Shown: positions 44,814 to 54,083, numbered from the stretch's first letter. The stretch is 64,000 nucleotides of DNA from Agromyces atrinae (GCF_013407835.1 NZ_JACCBI010000001.1:3587000-3650999), one strand, 5' to 3'. Notes: generated from the sequence alone by a model not told the origin. A program made the numbers and translations.

Positions 44814-45548
44814 TTATCGAGTGCGTCGCCGCAGGGTGATCGAACCGACGGCGATCGCGCCGACGACCCACGCGAGAATCACGCCGAGCTTCGTGAGCAC
44901 GTACCCCAGATCCTCGGAATCGGCTGCGACCGCGTTGAGGGCGTCGATCGCGAAGCTCAGGGGCAGCCAGTCGCTGATCGCCTCGAGCACGGCGGGCAGC
45001 TGATCGCGCGGCAGGAAGATGCCGCCGAGGAGGATCTGCGGGAACACGAAGGCCGGCATGAACTGCACGACCTGGAACTCGGACCGCGCGAACGCGCTCG
45101 CGAGCAGCCCGAGGGCGGTTCCGAGCAGAGCATCGGCGATCGCGACGGCGAAGAGCAGCCCGAGCGGCCCGCTGATCTCGAGGCCGCAGACCCACACGGC
45201 GAAGCTCACCGCGATGGCGGTCTGTACGACACCGATGAGACCGAACGCGAGGCCGTAGCCGAGCAGGAAGTCGCCCTTGCCGAGCGGCATCGACAGCAGC
45301 CGTTCGAGCGTGCCGCTCCGGCGCTCGCGCAGCGTCGAGATGCTCGTGATGAGGAACATCACGATAAAGGGGAACAGGGCGATCATCGCCGGACCGATCG
45401 TCGCGAAGACCGAAGTGTCGGTGAAGATCCACGCGATCAACCCGATGAGGAGGCTCGGCACGAGCAGCAGGAGGGCGACTGTACGGGGGTCGTGGCGTAC
45501 CTGCGTCAGGACGCGCCCGGTCGTCGCGAGCGTGCGCGCGGCGTTCAC
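44814..45548 (-). CDS. ABC-2 type permease (exporter)
   Basis: A 244-residue membrane protein with six hydrophobic segments. STLRERRSGTLERLLSMPLGKGDFLLGY (conserved RERRSGTLERLL) is the ABC-2 coupling motif, and GGIFLPRDQLPAVLEAISDWLP with LP..FAIDAL is the usual C-terminal pattern of drug/lipid exporters (NodJ/DrrB-like). It starts at a GTG overlapping the ATPase stop (GTGA), so it is translated with its partner. The substrate is unknown. Confidence 0.87.
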   Translation of the reverse strand: MNAARTLATTGRVLTQVRHDPRTVALLLLVPSLLIGLIAWIFTDTSVFATIGPAMIALFPFIVMFLITSISTLRERRSGTLERLLSMPLGKGDFLLGYGLAFGLIGVVQTAIAVSFAVWVCGLEISGPLGLLFAVAIADALLGTALGLLASAFARSEFQVVQFMPAFVFPQILLGGIFLPRDQLPAVLEAISDWLPLSFAIDALNAVAADSEDLGYVLTKLGVILAWVVGAIAVGSITLRRRTR

Positions 45549-46276
45549 GACTCGCGCCGTTCGATGAGGGTGAGGAACGCCGCCTCGGCATCGGAGGCTC
45601 CCGTCTCGGCGAGGAGGCCGGCCGGGGTCGTATCGGCGATGATCGCGCCGTCGCGCACGAGCACGAGGCGGTCGCACCGTGTCGCCTCGTCCATGACGTG
45701 GCTCGAGACGAGAAGGGTGCGACCGTCGTCCGCCAGCTCGCGGAAGAGCTCCCAGAGCTCGACGCGCAGGACAGGATCGAGTCCGACCGTCGGCTCGTCG
45801 AGCACGAGGATCTCGGGGGAGCCGAGGAGGGTTGCGGCGAGAGAGACCCGTCGCTCCTGGCCGCCGGAGAGAGTTCCGACGCGTCGATCGGCGACCGTAG
45901 AGAGGCGCGTGCGGCGGATGACGCGCTCGACGTCATCCCGATCGGTTCCGAGGACCCGCGCGAAGTACCGGAGGTTCTGGCGCACCGAAAGGTCGTCGTA
46001 GACGCTCGCCTGCTGCGTGAGGTAGGCGACCCGTGAGCGCAAGGCGCGCGACCCGGCGGGAAGGCCGAGCACGGTGACGCTGCCGGAAGCGATGACCTGG
46101 GCGCCGACGATCGAGCGCATGAGCGTCGTCTTGCCGCTTCCGCTCGGGCCGAGGATGCCGAGGATCGCGCCCGCGGGAACGGTCAGATCGAGCCCGTCGA
46201 TGACGCGCGAACGACCGCGCGTGACCCTCAGATCACGAATCGCGATGGCGGCCTCGACCTCGAGCTGTGCGCCCAC
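45545..46276 (-). CDS. ABC transporter ATP-binding protein (DrrA/CcmA-like)
   Basis: A 243-residue ATPase with Walker A GPSGSGKTT, signature LSGGQERRVSLAATL, Walker B LVLDEPTVGLDP and the switch SSHVMDEA. The GTG start at 46276 (VGAQLEVEAA) is used since no in-frame ATG precedes the domain closely. It lies upstream of its permease and divergent from lemA by about 120 bases. Together they form a two-gene exporter of the DrrAB type, which often moves drugs or lipids; resistance cannot be claimed from sequence alone. Confidence 0.88.
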   Translation of the reverse strand: MGAQLEVEAAIAIRDLRVTRGRSRVIDGLDLTVPAGAILGILGPSGSGKTTLMRSIVGAQVIASGSVTVLGLPAGSRALRSRVAYLTQQASVYDDLSVRQNLRYFARVLGTDRDDVERVIRRTRLSTVADRRVGTLSGGQERRVSLAATLLGSPEILVLDEPTVGLDPVLRVELWELFRELADDGRTLLVSSHVMDEATRCDRLVLVRDGAIIADTTPAGLLAETGASDAEAAFLTLIERRES

Positions 46277-46396
46277 GAGGCGAGCATACGCCCGCCGGGT
46301 TCCTTTGAGTCTCCCGGGAACGGCCTGAGCGACCGAAGGCCCCTCGATACAATCGAGGTGCACCGCCGCGCCCACACAGCACAAGGAGTTTCCGCC

Positions 46397-46963
46397 ATGG
46401 AATGGCTCATCCCGCTCATCATCGTCGTCGTTCTCGTCCTGATCGTCGGCATCTACCTCTGGGCGACCTACAACTCGCTCGTGACGCTCAATGTGCGCGT
46501 CGACGAGGCGTGGAGCGACATCACGGTGCAGCTCAAGCGTCGAGCCGACCTCATCCCGAACCTCATCGAGGCGGTGAAGGGCTACGCGGCCCACGAGAAG
46601 TCGGTCTTCGAGAACGTGACCCGTGCCCGCGCCGAGACGCTCTCGGCCCAGGGCCCGGCCGATGCGTCGGTCGCTGAGAACCACATGCAGCAGGCGCTCA
46701 AGTCGGTCTTCGCGGTCGCCGAGGCCTACCCGCAGCTGCAGGCGAGCCAGAACTTCCTCCAGCTCCAGGGCGAGCTCGTCGACACCGAAGACAAGATCCA
46801 GGCGTCGCGCCGGTTCTACAACGGCGGCGTGCGCGAGCTGAACACCAAGATCAAGGTCTTCCCGAACACCCTCTTCGTGCGCGGCCTCGGCTTCTCCGAG
46901 CGCGACTTCTTCGAGGTCACCGAGCCGGCGGCCATCGCCGAGCCGCCCCGCGTGCAGTTCTAA
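46397..46963 (+). CDS. LemA family protein
   Basis: A 188-residue protein with an N-terminal transmembrane helix (about 3-25) and a long alpha-helical cytoplasmic or outer domain. The family motif YNSLVTLNVRVDEAWSDITVQLKRRADLIPNLIEAVKGYAAHE (conserved YN.L...R..V..AW..I..QL.RR.DLIPNL) is clear, as is the C-terminal YN...RELNTKIKVFPN and F. The ATG follows AAGGAG by 8 bases. It sits upstream of the M48 protease; the lemA-htpX pair is conserved in many bacteria and associated with membrane stress. A TACAAT at 46348-46353 could be its -10 box. Confidence 0.92.
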   Translation: MEWLIPLIIVVVLVLIVGIYLWATYNSLVTLNVRVDEAWSDITVQLKRRADLIPNLIEAVKGYAAHEKSVFENVTRARAETLSAQGPADASVAENHMQQALKSVFAVAEAYPQLQASQNFLQLQGELVDTEDKIQASRRFYNGGVRELNTKIKVFPNTLFVRGLGFSERDFFEVTEPAAIAEPPRVQF

Positions 46964-46981
46964 GCATTCACATCCGCCCTC

Positions 46982-47018
46982 GGGCCTCGCCCTCGCCTCG
47001 GTCGAGACGGCGAGGCCC
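46982..47018 (+). terminator. Hairpin between lemA and htpX
   Basis: GGGCCTCGCC (46982-46991) and GGCGAGGCCC (47009-47018) form a perfect 10-bp stem 18 bases after lemA. It could reduce read-through into htpX or stabilise the lemA mRNA. Confidence 0.6.
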
Positions 47019-47044
47019 TCCCTCGTACTCCGGACGGGCCATCC

Positions 47045-47917
47045 ATGTATCGCGCAATCGCCAAGAACAAGCGCAACACGTTTTTCATCCTCGTGTTCTT
47101 CATGCTCATCATCGGTGGGTTGGGGTGGCTTGCGAGCGTCATCTACAACAACATCTCGATCGTGGTCATCACGGTCGTCGTCGCTTCGGCGTACGCGTTG
47201 TTCCAGTACTTCATGGCCGACAAGCAGGCCATCGCGATGAGCGGTGCGATCCGCGTCGAGAGCTCGCGCGATCACCCGCGGCTGTGGCGCACCGTCGAGA
47301 ACCTCTCGATCACCACGGGCATGCCGATGCCGAAGGTGTACATCATCTCCGACCCCGCCCCCAATGCGTTCGCGACCGGGCGCGATCCCGAGCACGCCGT
47401 CGTCGCGGCGACGACGGGGCTCCTCGAACTCATGGATGACGCGGAGCTCGAAGGCGTCATGGCGCACGAGCTGGGTCACGTGAAGAACCTCGACATCCGC
47501 GTCTCGATGATCGTCTTCGGACTCGTCGTCGCCGTCGGCTTCATCTCGGACATGTTCCTGCGCATGGCGTTCTTCGGCCGTAACAACAACGGCAACCCGA
47601 TCGTCATGATCATCGGCCTCGTCGCGATGCTCGTCGCCCCCATCGTCGCGACGATGGTGCAGCTCGCCGTGTCGCGTCAGCGCGAGTACCTCGCCGACGC
47701 GACGGGCGCGATGACGACGCGACACCCCGAGGCCCTCGCCCGCGCGCTCGAGAAGCTGCAGGCGTACGGCCGCCCGGTGCAGAAGCAGAGCTCGTCGATG
47801 GCCCACATGTGGATCGCCGACCCGCTGAAGCCGGGCGCGATCGACAAGCTCTTCGCGACGCACCCCCCGATCGCGGAGCGCGTCGAGCGCCTGCGCACCA
47901 TGGGCGGCAGCTTCTAG
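47045..47917 (+). CDS. htpX: M48 family membrane metalloprotease (HtpX-like)
   Basis: A 290-residue zinc protease with two N-terminal hydrophobic segments (about 12-55) and two later ones (about 152-215). The active site HELGH lies at 141-145 (His141, Glu142, His145); the third zinc ligand is in REYLADATGA near 220. It degrades or processes misfolded membrane proteins. The pairing with lemA is common for the HtpX/M48 group. The C-terminal LFATHPPIAERVERLRTMG is typical. It converges with the YcaQ-like gene. Confidence 0.9.
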   Translation: MYRAIAKNKRNTFFILVFFMLIIGGLGWLASVIYNNISIVVITVVVASAYALFQYFMADKQAIAMSGAIRVESSRDHPRLWRTVENLSITTGMPMPKVYIISDPAPNAFATGRDPEHAVVAATTGLLELMDDAELEGVMAHELGHVKNLDIRVSMIVFGLVVAVGFISDMFLRMAFFGRNNNGNPIVMIIGLVAMLVAPIVATMVQLAVSRQREYLADATGAMTTRHPEALARALEKLQAYGRPVQKQSSSMAHMWIADPLKPGAIDKLFATHPPIAERVERLRTMGGSF

Positions 47918-47931
47918 GTCAGGCGCGGTCG

Positions 47932-49137
47932 CTACCCGGCGCGCACCGCCGATGCCAGGGCCGGCGTGAGGTTTCCGCGTTCCGACACGGTGATCGAGTC
48001 GAGCCCCTGCCAGCTCGCCGCCTCGCGGAGCGCGGGCAGGATGCGTTCGGCCGTGTCGACGGGAGCGTTCGGCTCGGTCCACGCCGATTGCACGCGGAGC
48101 ACTCCGGCCTTGCGGTCACTCTTCAGATCGATGCGTCCGACGACGTCGTCGTCGATGAGCACGGGCAGCGAGTAGTAGCCGAAGATGCGCTGGGGCTCGG
48201 GCGTGTAGATCTCGATGCGGTAGTGGAAGTCGAAGAGCCGCTCGTTCCGCGGGCGGAACCACACGACGGGGTCGAACGGTGAGAGAAGTGCCGCCGCATC
48301 GATGCGACGTGGTCGCCGTGCGTCACGGTGCAGCCACGCGGGTGTGGGGCGCGTGCCCGTCATCCACCCGTCGACGGTGACGGGTTCGAGCACACCGTCG
48401 TCGACGAGGCTCTCGATCGCTCGCCGCACCGGCGCGCGCTTCATGCGGAAGTAGTCGGCGAGATCGGCCTCGGTCGCGACGCCGAATGCGCGAGCGGCGT
48501 GCTCGACGAGGGCCTGCACCGACTCATCGACCGGGGCGTCGGCGGCCTCCGCCGCAGTGAGAACTTGCTCGGGCAGGGCGTAGACGCGCTCGAACCGGGT
48601 GCGCTCGACGCAGACGACGTCGCCCTGCAGCCAGAGCTTCTCGAGCGCGATCTTCACGTCGGACCAGCCCCACCATGCGCCGCGGCGCTCGTTCGCGTCG
48701 TGTTCGATCGTGCTCGCGCGCAGCGGCCCGTGGGCGGCGACCTCCGCGAGGAGCCACTCGATGAGGGGGCGCTGCGCCGAGCTCCACGAATCGGGTGCGG
48801 CTTCCCGCGCCCGGAACTCGTCGCGTCGGAAGGCGAAGAGCGGCCAGTCCTCTCGCGGAACGAAGGCGGCCTGGTGCGCCCATGACTCGATCATGCGCCC
48901 GCGGCGCCCGTACGTGAGCCGATCGAGATCTCCGCGGTCGTAGTGGCCGAGTCGGCTGAGCAGGGGGAGGTAGTGGCTGCGCTCGAAGACGTTGACCGAG
49001 TCGATCTGCAGCAGGCCGAGTCGATCGACGACGCCCGAGAGCGCACGGATGCCGGTCGACGCCGGCTTCGGCCGGCCGAACCCCTGAGCCGCGAGAGCGA
49101 TACGGCGGGCCTGGGGGAGCGAGAGCGACGACGGCAT
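47932..49137 (-). CDS. Winged-helix DNA-binding domain protein (YcaQ/HTH_42 family)
   Basis: A 401-residue protein of the YcaQ/AlkZ-type HTH_42 family. LSLPQARRIALAAQGF and RLGLLQIDSVNVFERSHYLPLLSRLGHYD (conserved LQ.D.v.v..RsH) open it, and ESWAHQAAFVPREDWPL is the catalytic-like region (the QxD/QxQ motif region of YcaQ). Members unhook DNA interstrand crosslinks or act as glycosylases; here LQIDSVN contains the QxD motif expected of YcaQ types. The start ATG at 49137 is used. It is divergent from an AI-2E transporter, with a family B repeat between. Confidence 0.82.
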   Translation of the reverse strand: MPSSLSLPQARRIALAAQGFGRPKPASTGIRALSGVVDRLGLLQIDSVNVFERSHYLPLLSRLGHYDRGDLDRLTYGRRGRMIESWAHQAAFVPREDWPLFAFRRDEFRAREAAPDSWSSAQRPLIEWLLAEVAAHGPLRASTIEHDANERRGAWWGWSDVKIALEKLWLQGDVVCVERTRFERVYALPEQVLTAAEAADAPVDESVQALVEHAARAFGVATEADLADYFRMKRAPVRRAIESLVDDGVLEPVTVDGWMTGTRPTPAWLHRDARRPRRIDAAALLSPFDPVVWFRPRNERLFDFHYRIEIYTPEPQRIFGYYSLPVLIDDDVVGRIDLKSDRKAGVLRVQSAWTEPNAPVDTAERILPALREAASWQGLDSITVSERGNLTPALASAVRAG

Positions 49138-49183
49138 GATCGCCGACGCTAACAGTGACGACCGACATCGCGTGCCCCCCACG

Positions 49184-49244
49184 GTCTCGGCGTCACGAAT
49201 GTGCTCTTCGATGCGCGTGAAGAGCACATTCGTGACGCCGAGAC
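49184..49244. repeat. 61-bp intergenic hairpin repeat, family B, copy 2
   Basis: Arms of 26 bases are perfect complements (49184-49209 and 49219-49244), with a 9-base loop GATGCGCGT. The arm begins GTCTCGGCGTCACGAATGTG. It lies between two divergent genes, upstream of both starts, so it is not simply a terminator. The remaining divergent region (49138-49183, 49245-49330) should hold promoters; none is clear. Confidence 0.9.
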
Positions 49245-49330
49245 GGGTACTCGAGGGCGTGAGACGTCGGACGGGAGAGAGTTGCCGGCGCATGGGGTCT
49301 TCGGCATATGCCCGGTCGTAGACTGAACCG

Positions 49331-50560
49331 GTGACGGAGAGCGGCAAGCCGAAGCGGGTACGACTCCTCGGCGCGCGCCGGAAGACCGACGACGAGGCTT
49401 CTGCCGCCGAGACCCCGACGATCGAGACGAGCATTCCGTTCGGCATGCGTCTCGCCGCGGCCTGGTCGTGGCGCCTCCTGCTCGTCGGAGCCGTGCTCGC
49501 GGTCGTCATCTTCCTCGTCGTGCAGCTCCGGCTCATCGTCATCCCGATCCTCGTCGCGGTCCTGCTCGGTGCACTTCTCGTGCCGTTCGTGACGTTCCTG
49601 CAGCGGCATCGATGGCCCAAATGGCTCGCGGTCACCGTCGCGATGGTCGGCACGCTCGCGTTCGTCGGCGGCCTCCTGACCCTCGGCATCTGGCAGATCG
49701 TGCGCGGCGCCTCCGACCTCGCCGCCCAGAGCGTCGTCGCGTGGACCGATATCAAGGCGGCCCTGCTCGCATCGCCGCTCCACATCACCGAAGAGCAACT
49801 GAGCCAGGCGTTCGCGTCGATCGTGCAGACGGTGCAGCAGGACAGCGGCGTCTTCGTGACGGGGGCGCTCTCGCTCGGATCGAGCCTCGGCCACTTCCTG
49901 GCCGGAATGCTGCTCGCGCTCTTCGCGACGCTCTTCATCCTCATCGACGGCCGCGGCATCTGGCAGTGGGTCGTGCGCATCTTCCCGCGTCGCGCCCGAC
50001 GTGCGGTCGACGGTGCGGGCACCGCCGGGTTCACGACCCTGCAGAACTTCGTCAAGGTGCAGATCCTCGTCGCGACGATCGACGCCATCGGCATCGGTCT
50101 CGGCGCGTTCTTCCTCGGCGTTCCCCTCGCCATCCCGATCTCGATCCTCGTGTTCCTCGGATCGTTCATCCCCATCGTCGGCGCCGTCGCCACGGGCGCC
50201 CTCGCGGTCTTCGTCGCCCTCGTCTACAACGGCTGGGTCATCGCGCTCATCATGCTCGGCGTCGTGCTGCTCGTGCAGCAGGTCGAGGGCCATGTGCTGC
50301 AACCGCTCATCATGGGAACGGCCGTCAAGGTGCATCCCCTCGCCGTCGTGCTCGCGGTCGCCGCCGGGTCGTTCCTCGCCGGCATCCCCGGCGCCCTCTT
50401 CGCCGTGCCCGTCGCCGCATGCCTCAACGTGATCATCACTTACATCGCGAGCGGCGCCTGGAAACCCGATGCTCCACCCCTCACCGAGCCACCGAACTCG
50501 GCCCTTTGGCACACCGTCCCGCAGAAGCGGCCCGGTTACTCGCAGGACGGAAACGAATGA
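49331..50560 (+). CDS. AI-2E family transporter (PerM/YdiK type)
   Basis: A 409-residue membrane protein with seven to eight hydrophobic segments. Conserved features include LVVQLRLIVIPILVAVLLGALLVPFV (start of the domain, shown in part), a long amphipathic loop, and the C-terminal PLIMGTAVKVHPLAVVLAVAAGSFLAGIPGALFAVPV (conserved VHPLAV and G..GALFAVP). The family exports autoinducer-2 or acts as Na+/H+ antiporter in characterised members; the substrate here is unknown. GTG at 49331 is used. It overlaps ilvA by ATGA and is thus coupled to it. A homologue (Rv1101c) lies near fumC-xseAB in M. tuberculosis. Confidence 0.87.
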   Translation: MTESGKPKRVRLLGARRKTDDEASAAETPTIETSIPFGMRLAAAWSWRLLLVGAVLAVVIFLVVQLRLIVIPILVAVLLGALLVPFVTFLQRHRWPKWLAVTVAMVGTLAFVGGLLTLGIWQIVRGASDLAAQSVVAWTDIKAALLASPLHITEEQLSQAFASIVQTVQQDSGVFVTGALSLGSSLGHFLAGMLLALFATLFILIDGRGIWQWVVRIFPRRARRAVDGAGTAGFTTLQNFVKVQILVATIDAIGIGLGAFFLGVPLAIPISILVFLGSFIPIVGAVATGALAVFVALVYNGWVIALIMLGVVLLVQQVEGHVLQPLIMGTAVKVHPLAVVLAVAAGSFLAGIPGALFAVPVAACLNVIITYIASGAWKPDAPPLTEPPNSALWHTVPQKRPGYSQDGNE

Positions 50561-51780
50561 CCGGACCACTCCTCGCCGACTTCGAGGCGGCGCGAGCCGT
50601 CGTCGAGCGCGTCGCGCGCCGCACGCCCATGGAGAGCTCGCGCTACCTCGCCGAGAGATTCGGTTCGCCCGTGTTCCTCAAGTGCGAGAACCTGCAGCGC
50701 ACGGGCTCCTACAAGCTGCGCGGCGCGTACAACCGCATCTCCGCGCTGAGCGACGAGGAGAAGGCACGCGGCGTCGTCGCGGCGTCGGCCGGCAACCACG
50801 CCCAGGGCGTCGCCTACGCCGCACGCGAGCTCGGCATCGCCGCCACGATCTTCATGCCCGTCGGCGTCGCCCTGCCGAAGCTCGAGGCGACGCGGGCATA
50901 CGGCGCCGACGTCGTGCTGAGCGGCAACGCGATCGGTGAGACCCTCGAAGCGGCCGCGGCCTTCGCCGCTGCGACGGGCGCGGTCCTCATCCCGCCGTAC
51001 GATCACATCGACGTCGTCGAGGGGCAGGGAACGCTCGGCCTCGAGATCCTCGACCAGGTTCCGGATGTCGCGACGATCGTCGTCCCCATCGGCGGAGGCG
51101 GCCTCGCATCGGGCGTCGCGAGCGCCGCGAAGCAGCGGGCCGAGCGCGAAGGGCGCACGATCCGCATCGTGGGCGTGCAGGCCGCCAACGCGGCCCCGTA
51201 CCCCGTGTCGATCGAAGCGGGCGAGCCGCAGGCCGTGCCCGTCGTGCCGACGATCGCCGACGGCATCGCCGTCTACCGACCGGGGCAGCTGAACTTCGAG
51301 ATCATCCGCGAGTACGTCGACGAGATCGTCACCGTCTCCGAGGACGACATCGCGCGCGCCCTCCTCATGCTGCTCGAGCGTGCGAAGCTCGTCGTCGAGC
51401 CCGCCGGCGCCGTCTCGGTCGCGGCCCTCCTTGCCGGGCTCATCGACTCCGACGGCCCCATCGTCGTCGTGCTGTCGGGCGGCAACATCGACCCCCTGCT
51501 CATGCAGCGCGTCATCGCCCACGGTCTCGCGGCCTCCGACCGTTACCTCACGTTCGGACTCGGCCTGCCCGATCGCCCCGGTCAGCTCGCGCTCATCGCC
51601 GAACTGCTCGCGGGAGCGAACGCCAACGTCATCGAGGTGCTGCACACGCGGCACCAGGCCGACCTCAAGATCAGCGAGGTCGAGATCCAACTGAGCGTCG
51701 AGACGCGTGGCCCCGAGCACCGTGAGCACGTCATGCAAGTACTGCGCGACGCGGGATACGAGCCGCGCATCCACCGCTGA
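50557..51780 (+). CDS. ilvA: Threonine ammonia-lyase (threonine dehydratase)
   Basis: A 407-residue PLP enzyme deaminating threonine to 2-oxobutanoate for isoleucine synthesis or catabolism. The Schiff-base Lys53 is in RTGSYKLRGAYN. The glycine loop SAGNHAQG and the phosphate-binding GGGGLASG follow. Residues about 330-407 form one ACT domain (ASDRYLTFGLGLPDRPGQLALIAE), so this is the single-ACT form, seen in the biodegradative-like branch and in many actinobacterial IlvA proteins. The ATG start overlaps the AI-2E gene stop. Confidence 0.93.
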   Translation: MTGPLLADFEAARAVVERVARRTPMESSRYLAERFGSPVFLKCENLQRTGSYKLRGAYNRISALSDEEKARGVVAASAGNHAQGVAYAARELGIAATIFMPVGVALPKLEATRAYGADVVLSGNAIGETLEAAAAFAAATGAVLIPPYDHIDVVEGQGTLGLEILDQVPDVATIVVPIGGGGLASGVASAAKQRAEREGRTIRIVGVQAANAAPYPVSIEAGEPQAVPVVPTIADGIAVYRPGQLNFEIIREYVDEIVTVSEDDIARALLMLLERAKLVVEPAGAVSVAALLAGLIDSDGPIVVVLSGGNIDPLLMQRVIAHGLAASDRYLTFGLGLPDRPGQLALIAELLAGANANVIEVLHTRHQADLKISEVEIQLSVETRGPEHREHVMQVLRDAGYEPRIHR

Positions 51781-51882
51781 GGATGAGTCTGCTTCCCGAG
51801 CGTGCATCGCGAGTGCCATACTCGCGGTGAACGGCTCCGGCACCACGTCTTCAGACCGGGCCCGCTCGACGGGAGCTCTGTG

Positions 51883-53526
51883 ATGAAGAAGTGGATCGCG
51901 GTCATCGTGCTGGGCGCTGCGCAGTTCGTGATGGTGCTCGACAGCACCGTGATGAACGTGTCGATCTCGACGGTCGTGAAGGACCTCGACACGAGCGTCG
52001 CAGCGATGCAGAGCGCCATCACGTTCTACACGCTCACCATGGCAGCCGCGATGCTGCTCGGAGCGAAGCTCGGCGACGTGTGGGGCCGGCGGAGGGCATT
52101 CGTCGTCGGATCGATCGTATACGCGTGCGGCTCGCTCATCACCGGCCTCAGCCCGAACATCACAACGCTCTTCCTCGGGTGGTCGGTCATCGAGGGGCTC
52201 GGCGCCGTACTCGTCATCCCCGCGATCGCGGCCCTCATCGCGACGAACTACACGGGGCGGGATCGGGTCACCGCGTTCGCCCTCATCGGCGCCGTGTCCG
52301 GAGCCGCGGTCGCCGCGGGTCCGCTCATCGGCGGGTTCGTCACGACGTACTTCGACTGGCGCTACGTGTTCTTCGCCGAGGTCGTCATCATGGTCGCCGT
52401 GCTCTTCGCGGCGCGGTTCGTCGCCGACCCGAGCCGGCCGCAGAAGACCGGGATCGACCTCGTGAGCGTCGCACTCTCGGCGGTCGGCCTCGTCGCGGTG
52501 GTCTACGGCCTGTTGCAGAGCAAGACGTGGGGCTGGATCCTGCCGCTCCACCCACCTGTCGTCAACGGCGTGAGCATCGAACCGCTCGGCCTCTCGCTCG
52601 TGCCGTACTTCGTCGTCGGGGGAGCGGCACTGCTCTGGGCGTTCGTCTCCCGGCAGAAGCACCTCGTCGCGCGAGGCCGGGTTCCGCTCATCCATCCCGC
52701 GCTCTTCTCGATCACGCCCCTGCGTGCCGGGCTCTCGGTGCTCGGGGCGCAGTATGCGATCACGGCGGCGATCTTCTTCGTCGTCCCTGTCTACCTGCAG
52801 ATGACCCTCGGCCTCGACGCGCTCGAGACGGGTCTCAGGATCTTCCCGCTCTCGATCGCGCTCATCCTCTTCTCGATCGTCGGAACGAGGCTCTCCGACC
52901 GCTGGTCTCCCCGCCTCATCGCTCGCATCGCCCAGGTCGTGCTCGTCGTGAGCGGTGCCGTGCTGCTCGCCTCACTCTCGCTCGACCTCCGCAACGTGCT
53001 TTTCGCAGTGGGGATGTTCAGCACCGGGGCGGCGCTCGGCCTGCTCGCCTCTCAGCTCGGCAACGTCAACATGTCGAGCGTGGGCGAGAACGAGACGAGC
53101 GAGGTCGGCGGCCTGCAGGGCGTGTTCCAGAACCTCGGCTCGTCGCTCGGCACGGCCCTCATCGGTTCGGTCCTCATCGCGTCGCTCGCGGGATCGTTCG
53201 CCGCGGGCGTGCAGTCGAGCGACCTTCCGTCCGCCGCGAAGAGCGCCGTGTCGTCGGCGACGAGCGCCGGGGTCGAGATCGTTCCCGTCGCGGGGGTGGA
53301 CGCCATCGTCACGAAGGCCGGGCTCTCCGAGGATGATGCCGCAACCCTCACGACGATCTACGCCGACTCGCAGGTGTCGTCGTTGCGCGTGTCGTTCGTC
53401 GTGATCGTGCTGCTCGCGCTCGTCTCCCTCGTGCTCTCACGCAATCTGCCGTCCCGCCCCGCGGGTCAGCGGGACGAGACGGCAGAGGTGTCGGTCGATC
53501 CGAAACCGGTGTCGAGTTCGGGATGA
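51883..53526 (+). CDS. DHA2-type MFS drug efflux transporter
   Basis: A 547-residue protein with 14 hydrophobic segments. Motif MVLDSTVMNVSI (antiporter helix 1), GAKLGDVWGRRRAF (motif A) and GPLIGGFVTTYFDWRYVFF (motif C region) are clear, giving the drug:H+ antiporter family with 14 helices (EmrB/QacA type). Start ATG 51883 (MKKWIAVIVLG) follows GGGAG by 7 bases; a GTG one codon upstream is also possible. The substrate is unknown. The region 53190-53400 is a long outer loop of about 70 residues, larger than usual. It converges with greA. Confidence 0.88.
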   Translation: MKKWIAVIVLGAAQFVMVLDSTVMNVSISTVVKDLDTSVAAMQSAITFYTLTMAAAMLLGAKLGDVWGRRRAFVVGSIVYACGSLITGLSPNITTLFLGWSVIEGLGAVLVIPAIAALIATNYTGRDRVTAFALIGAVSGAAVAAGPLIGGFVTTYFDWRYVFFAEVVIMVAVLFAARFVADPSRPQKTGIDLVSVALSAVGLVAVVYGLLQSKTWGWILPLHPPVVNGVSIEPLGLSLVPYFVVGGAALLWAFVSRQKHLVARGRVPLIHPALFSITPLRAGLSVLGAQYAITAAIFFVVPVYLQMTLGLDALETGLRIFPLSIALILFSIVGTRLSDRWSPRLIARIAQVVLVVSGAVLLASLSLDLRNVLFAVGMFSTGAALGLLASQLGNVNMSSVGENETSEVGGLQGVFQNLGSSLGTALIGSVLIASLAGSFAAGVQSSDLPSAAKSAVSSATSAGVEIVPVAGVDAIVTKAGLSEDDAATLTTIYADSQVSSLRVSFVVIVLLALVSLVLSRNLPSRPAGQRDETAEVSVDPKPVSSSG

Positions 53527-53544
53527 CGAGAAGGACGTGTCGGG

Positions 53545-54036
53545 CTACTGGCCGCCCCACGTGGCGACGCCCGTGACCTTCGCGGAGATCTCGCGGCCGT
53601 TCGGCGCGGTGTAGGTCGTCGAGTCGCCGACCTTGAGACCGAGGATCGCGGCGCCGAGCGGGCTCTGCTCGCTGTAGACGTCGAGCTCGGAGTCGCCGGC
53701 GATCTCACGGCTGCCGATGAGGAAGGTGGTCTCGTCGCCCGCGATGATCGCGGTGATGACCGTGCCGATCTCGACGACACCACTCGACTGGGGCGCCTCA
53801 CCGACCTCGACGTGGCGAAGGAGCTCGGTGAGCTGACGGATGCGGGCCTCCTGCTTGCCCTGCTCGTCCTTCGCAGCGTGGTAGCCGCCGTTCTCCTTCA
53901 GGTCGCCTTCTTCACGAGCAGCCTCGATGCGCTTCGTGATCTCTTCGCGGCCCGCGGTGCTGAGGTGCTCGAGCTCGCCGGCCAGTCGGTCGTACGCTTC
54001 CTGCGTGAGCCAGGTGGTCTGCGTTTCCTCTGCCAT
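53545..54036 (-). CDS. greA: Transcription elongation factor GreA
   Basis: A 163-residue factor that rescues backtracked RNA polymerase by stimulating transcript cleavage. The N-terminal coiled coil is at about 12-80 with the catalytic-tip acidic pair in REEGDLKENGGYHAAKDEQG. The C-terminal FKBP-like domain (about 85-160) carries GSREIAGDSELDVYSEQSPLGAAILG. The start ATG at 54036 follows GGGGAG. A stable hairpin at 54063-54083 lies in its leader. The position next to DUF4307 matches Rv1080c-Rv1081c. Confidence 0.96.
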   Translation of the reverse strand: MAEETQTTWLTQEAYDRLAGELEHLSTAGREEITKRIEAAREEGDLKENGGYHAAKDEQGKQEARIRQLTELLRHVEVGEAPQSSGVVEIGTVITAIIAGDETTFLIGSREIAGDSELDVYSEQSPLGAAILGLKVGDSTTYTAPNGREISAKVTGVATWGGQ

Positions 54037-54062
54037 GTGAACACTCCCCGGGATAGACGTGA

Positions 54063-54083
54063 CGCCCTGACAACGTCAGGGCG
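54063..54083. terminator. Hairpin between the DUF4307 gene and greA
   Basis: CGCCCTGAC (54063-54071) and GTCAGGGCG (54075-54083) form a 9-bp stem with a 3-base loop, 12 bases past the DUF4307 stop and 27 bases before greA. It could end DUF4307 transcription or be part of the greA leader. Confidence 0.6.

Noticed and set aside
49184..49244. Simple rho-independent terminator
   Set aside because: It lies between two divergently transcribed genes, upstream of both, with no T run.
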